26,514 bases of DNA from positions 1-26,514 of the forward strand of contig CAYQES010000031.1 in assembly GCA_964416595.1 (NCBI GenBank), read 5' to 3'. Under the pieces are notes generated by a model. The model was not told the origin of the DNA and did no database searches. It saw only the letters and a program-made list of their open reading frames with translations. This document shows positions 23,080 to 26,514 of the stretch, piece after piece. Every line of letters begins with the position of its first letter. Within the stretch, counting starts at the first letter, position 1. The stretch is from JAKFYM01 sp964416595 (GTDB lineage: Bacteria; Bdellovibrionota; UBA1018; CAIPTA01). The position numbers were made by a program, and so were the translations under genes.

Positions 23080-24269
23080 AAGAGCGCAGACGGATGATCG
23101 CCCTCCGCAAAAGCGGGGGCGCCCTTGGCTCCGGGCAAAAGAGTGCCAAAATCTTTTTCTTGTCGCAAACTTCTAGCGCTATTCCAAGTGATAGCAGCAA
23201 TGATTTCGGCGGTTGTCATGCCGAGAGAAATGGCGGCGAGGGATCCCACAAAGGGTAAACTCTGGGTGGGGCAAGAACCCGGGTTAAAATCCGTGGCGAG
23301 AGCCACTACGGCTCCTTGGTCAATGAGTTTACGGGCCGGTGCAGGCGGCTCCCGCAAATAAAAACCAGTGGCGGGTAAAAGCATTGCAACCGTGCCGGTG
23401 CGCGCCAAAGCGTGGATGCCGCTATCGTCTACTTTTAATAAATGATCCACCGAATGGGCACCAAACTCGGCGGCCGCCTTGGCGATGCCCGTGAGAGCGA
23501 GCTCTTCACCATGCACTCGGGCACTTAATCCTAGAGCCCTTCCCGTTTCTAGGATGGAGAGTGTTTCTGCCACTGTGAAATAACCTTGGTCGCAGAATAC
23601 ATCCACATATTGGGCTAATTTCTTTTTTGCTACTTCCGGTAAAATTTTTTCACGGATTTCCTTTATGTAGGAAATTCGATCCCGTTTTCTTTCTGGGGGG
23701 ATGGCGTGGGCGGCCATGCAGGTGGAAATAATTTTGATGTCGCCTTTTTTGTTAGATTTTTTTAAAATCTCTAAAGAGCGGATTTCTGTTTTATGGTCTA
23801 AACCATAGCCACTTTTTGCTTCTAACAAACGCACGCCAAATCTTTGAAAGGTTTCTAGGCGTTTTTCAAAAAGAGAAGTGAGTAGAGGTGTGGAGGCCTT
23901 GCGAGTGCTCTGCACGGTGGTGGCGATGCCTCCGCCAGCTTCGGCGATTTCTTGGTAGCTTGCTCCGCGCATGCGGAGTTCAAATTCCCGGCTGCGATCG
24001 CCCGCAAAAATCGGATGGGTATGCCCATCCACTAAACCAGGATAGGCCGTGAGGCCTTTGCAGTTTTTATGTCTCCACTCTTTCCCGCGAAAGTTTTTTG
24101 GCAGTCCATGATCGGGCCCGTACCACAACACGCCTTGGGTAGGAGAAAAAACTAGGGCTGCATTTTGTAAGAGTCCCAGATCCCGCTCTTGGGGGCGCAC
24201 GCCCATTTTCTTGGCTACGCCATCATTGGTGACTAAGCAGGAAATTTTTCGAAAAACAGTTTTTCCCAT
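23028..24269 (-). CDS. hutI: Imidazolonepropionase
   Basis: HutI opens the ring of 4-imidazolone-5-propionate to N-formimino-L-glutamate, the third step of histidine breakdown. The 413-residue amidohydrolase has the metal-binding DGHTHPIFAGDR (His83, His85), then GGGIATTVQSTR, EAKSGYGLD, STCMAAHAIPPE, YVDVFCDQGYF, ARVHGEELA, SVDHLL and ALATDFNPGSCPT, all in the expected order. The ATG at 24269 is chosen because it overlaps the hutU stop (TAATG); a TTG at 24317 would only add residues inside hutU. The 3' end overlaps the PAP2-type gene by 52 bases. No hutG or hutF follows. Confidence 0.96.
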   Translation of the reverse strand: MGKTVFRKISCLVTNDGVAKKMGVRPQERDLGLLQNAALVFSPTQGVLWYGPDHGLPKNFRGKEWRHKNCKGLTAYPGLVDGHTHPIFAGDRSREFELRMRGASYQEIAEAGGGIATTVQSTRKASTPLLTSLFEKRLETFQRFGVRLLEAKSGYGLDHKTEIRSLEILKKSNKKGDIKIISTCMAAHAIPPERKRDRISYIKEIREKILPEVAKKKLAQYVDVFCDQGYFTVAETLSILETGRALGLSARVHGEELALTGIAKAAAEFGAHSVDHLLKVDDSGIHALARTGTVAMLLPATGFYLREPPAPARKLIDQGAVVALATDFNPGSCPTQSLPFVGSLAAISLGMTTAEIIAAITWNSARSLRQEKDFGTLLPGAKGAPAFAEGDHPSALFYRLAPDSLPEPESFTL

Positions 24270-25918
24270 TAACAATTTCCGAGAAAAGGAATTTTTATAT
24301 TTTGCTTGAGGGCACAATCCTTGGCCAATTCGTAGCCACTATCTGCGTGGCGCAAAATTCCCATGGCCGGATCATTATTGAGCACGCGTTTTAATCGCTG
24401 AGCGGCTTCTTCGGTGCCGTCAGCCACGATCACCATTCCCGCGTGCTGGGAAAACCCCATGCCCACACCACCGCCGTGGTGCAGAGATACCCAAGAAGCG
24501 CCACCGGCGGTGCTCACTAGGGCATTTAATAAAGGCCAATCGGAAACGGCGTCGGATCCATCCAGCATGCTTTCCGTTTCACGATTAGGAGATGCCACGC
24601 TACCACAATCTAAATGATCCCTTCCGATCACTAATGGGGCAGAAACTTTTTTATTTTTTACGAGTTCATTGAAAATTTGCCCGGCCTTTTCTCTTTCCCC
24701 ATGTTTTAGCCAACAAATACGGGCGGGCAGGCCTTGGAATTTTACATGTTGTTGGGCGGCCCCTAACCACAGTTGCAGGCCTTTGTTTTGCGGGAAAGCT
24801 TTGGCCAGGGCCTCATCGGTTACGGCAATATCCTTTGGATCGCCCGATAGCGCCACCCAACGAAAGGGGCCGCTACCTTCGCAAAAAAGCGGACGAATAT
24901 AAGCGGGCACAAAACCGGGGAAATCAAAGGCTTCTTTTACTCCAGCTTCTAGGGCGTAAGCGCGGATGTTGTTCCCATAGTCAAAAACGAAGCAACCTTT
25001 TTTCTGGAAAGCCAGCATCAATCGCACATGTTTCGCCATGGATTCCACAGCGAGGTGTTTGTATTTTTTAGGATCGCTTTTGCGCAATTGGCTGCCTTCT
25101 TCCAGGCTTATATTGTGGGGCAAATAGCCATTCACTGGATCATGGGCGCTGGTTTGATCCGTGAGCAAAGCAGGCACAATATTTTTCTTTTGCAGAAATT
25201 CTAGCAATGTAATGGCATCGCATTCCACGCCAATCGAGAGCGCCTGTTTTTTCTCCATAGCTTCCTGGGCCCAAGCTAAGGCCTGTTCAAGATTATCGGT
25301 GGCTTTATCTAGGTATTTGGAGTCGAGGCGTTTTTGCACTCTTTCGCTGTCCACGTCTGCACCGAGAAACACGGCTCCCGCCATTTTGGCAGCCAAGGGT
25401 TGAGCGCCGCCCATGCCGCCGAGGCCAGCGGATACGATCAATTTTCCGCTCAAGTTTCCATTAAAATGCTTTTTCCCTGCGGCCAAAAAAGTTTCAAAGG
25501 TGCCCTGTAAAATTCCTTGAGTGCCGATGTAAATCCAGCTCCCGGCTGTCATTTGGCCGTACATCATGAGGCCTTTTTTATCGAGCTCATCAAAATGTTC
25601 CCAGGTAGCCCAGCGAGGCACCAAGTTGGAATTGGCCAAGAGCACCCGAGGGGCATTGCTGTGGGTGGGTAAAATACCAACGGGCTTTCCACTTTGGATT
25701 AGGAGCGTTTCGTTATTTTCTAAATGCTCGAGGCAGTGCACGATTTTATGGAAAGAATCCCAATCTCTCGCGGCTTTCCCGATCCCGCCATATACAACAA
25801 GCTCTTCGGGTTTTTCCGCAACTTCCGGATCAAGATTATTCATCAACATTCTTAAGGCGGCTTCTTGGATCCAGCCTTTGCAGCGAAGAGTAGTGCCTCT
25901 TGGGGCGCGCACGATCAT
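24269..25918 (-). CDS. hutU: Urocanate hydratase
   Basis: HutU adds water to urocanate to give imidazolonepropionate, using tightly bound NAD+ as an electrophile. The 549-residue protein has the urocanase N-terminus (RAPRGTTLRCKGWIQEAALRM), GGIGKAARDW, the Rossmann glycine loop GLGGMGGAQP (165-174), FDYGNNIRAYALEAGV, the conserved GLPARICW segment with the cysteine of the active site, and GRDHLDCGSVASPNRETE. AGGAG lies six bases before the ATG. The gene starts 8 bases after the hutH stop and overlaps hutI by one base, so hutH-hutU-hutI is one transcription unit. Confidence 0.98.
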   Translation of the reverse strand: MIVRAPRGTTLRCKGWIQEAALRMLMNNLDPEVAEKPEELVVYGGIGKAARDWDSFHKIVHCLEHLENNETLLIQSGKPVGILPTHSNAPRVLLANSNLVPRWATWEHFDELDKKGLMMYGQMTAGSWIYIGTQGILQGTFETFLAAGKKHFNGNLSGKLIVSAGLGGMGGAQPLAAKMAGAVFLGADVDSERVQKRLDSKYLDKATDNLEQALAWAQEAMEKKQALSIGVECDAITLLEFLQKKNIVPALLTDQTSAHDPVNGYLPHNISLEEGSQLRKSDPKKYKHLAVESMAKHVRLMLAFQKKGCFVFDYGNNIRAYALEAGVKEAFDFPGFVPAYIRPLFCEGSGPFRWVALSGDPKDIAVTDEALAKAFPQNKGLQLWLGAAQQHVKFQGLPARICWLKHGEREKAGQIFNELVKNKKVSAPLVIGRDHLDCGSVASPNRETESMLDGSDAVSDWPLLNALVSTAGGASWVSLHHGGGVGMGFSQHAGMVIVADGTEEAAQRLKRVLNNDPAMGILRHADSGYELAKDCALKQNIKIPFLGNC

Positions 25919-25926
25919 GGCTTCTC

Positions 25927-26514
25927 CTATTCCAGCTCACCAATGGCGTTTTCCGCGGCGGCTAGGATTTTTCCTTGGGTTAAAAGTTCAGTGATGGCGA
26001 GAATATCGTGATGGAAAACGCGATCATTGCCAATCGGTGGCACTGCGGACCGAATTTCTGTTTGCACGGCCTCGAGAGCTTTACTGGTGCGCAAGGGGCG
26101 AAGTAAATCAATTGCCTGAGAAGCGCAGAGTAATTCCATGGCTAGCACATGCCGCAAATTTGTTACAATTTGCCGGGCTTTTCTGGCAGCAGTTACACCC
26201 ATACTCACATGATCTTCTTTATCGGCGCTTGTGGGAATGGAATCTACACTGGCCGGATGGGATAAAATTTTATTTTCAGAAACCAAGGAAGCCGAAGCCA
26301 CTTGCACGATCATCATCCCAGAATTTAATCCGGGATCTTTTGTGAGAAAGGCCGGTAAGCCACTTAAGGATGGATTGATCAATTTTTGCACCCTAAGATC
26401 TGAAATATTTGCCAATTCAGAGAGGGAAATGGCAGCGGTATCCATGGCCATGGCCACATATTCTCCGTGAAAATTTCCCCCCGATAAAATCTCCCCCCCA
26501 CCCGGCCCCGAGCC
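25927..26514 (-). CDS. hutH: Histidine ammonia-lyase, C-terminal part (runs off the window)
   Basis: HutH deaminates histidine to urocanate with a self-made MIO cofactor. The visible 195 codons hold the C-terminal part: GEILSGGNFHGEYVAMAMD, then LSELANISDLRVQKLINP, PGLNSGMMIVQVASASLVSEN, SVDSIPTSADKEDHVSMG and a normal C-terminus. The ASG triad that makes the MIO group would lie beyond the window edge. The reading frame is open to position 26514. The first visible residues (GSGPGGG) do not look like the usual NPL-x-F region before GEILSGG, and the DNA there is a G-rich run, so the last 20 or so bases may be unreliable. Confidence 0.95.
   Translation of the reverse strand, partial: GSGPGGGEILSGGNFHGEYVAMAMDTAAISLSELANISDLRVQKLINPSLSGLPAFLTKDPGLNSGMMIVQVASASLVSENKILSHPASVDSIPTSADKEDHVSMGVTAARKARQIVTNLRHVLAMELLCASQAIDLLRPLRTSKALEAVQTEIRSAVPPIGNDRVFHHDILAITELLTQGKILAAAENAIGELE

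Noticed and set aside
24270..24317. Upstream TTG start for hutI
   Set aside because: The extra 16 residues lie within hutU and lack family similarity. ATG 24269 in the TAATG overlap is the natural start.
1..26514. Insertion sequences, CRISPR arrays, tRNA or rRNA genes, toxin-antitoxin or restriction systems
   Set aside because: No transposase motifs, regularly spaced repeats, tRNA-like cloverleaf or rRNA sequence, and no recognisable defence gene set were seen on either strand.

Overview
The window is gene-dense chromosomal DNA of roughly even GC content from a bacterium that most resembles the Bdellovibrionota / former Deltaproteobacteria. This assignment is inferred from gene order and family resemblance, not from a phylogeny. 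The order rsmG-parS-parA-parB-bactofilin-atpF'-atpF-atpH-atpA-atpG-atpD-atpC, two unlike ATP synthase b subunits, and a small protein of a family I associate with myxobacteria and Bdellovibrio all point that way. parABS beside rsmG usually marks a location near the replication origin.

Layout. 1-412: C-terminal part of rsmG, with an in-frame stop near the window edge. 411-451: two parS centromere sites. 525-2766: parA, parB and a bactofilin. 2840-8615: an F1 plus peripheral-stalk ATP synthase operon without atpB or atpE, closed by a strong hairpin terminator (8642-8675). 8701-12050: a large secreted beta-sandwich protein facing a patatin-like phospholipase. 12121-14167: a small HTH/coiled-coil protein overlapping a predicted outer-membrane barrel protein with CsgG- and FlgT-like N-terminal parts. 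14171-19175: ligA, a LysM-type membrane protein, a small conserved minus-strand gene and radA. 19337-21808: glpK (minus), an acyltransferase (plus) and an orphan pilin-like peptide (minus). 21854-23079: a TlpA-type thioredoxin and a PAP2-type membrane enzyme, translationally coupled. 23028-26514: a minus-strand hutH-hutU-hutI histidine-degradation operon, with hutH running off the window.

The housekeeping modules are conventional: chromosome segregation, energy, DNA repair, glycerol phosphorylation and histidine catabolism. The less explained material is the envelope-directed set between 8.7 and 14.2 kb, the LysM membrane protein at 16.3 kb, the orphan pilin-like gene at 21.6 kb and the thioredoxin/PAP2 pair at 22 kb. 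No mobile elements, CRISPR arrays, tRNA or rRNA genes were seen, and no stretch over 300 bases lacks a gene. Many neighbours are convergent with 0-16 bases between them or with overlapping ends. I did not find a clear-cut new multi-gene system. The best candidates are listed as findings.
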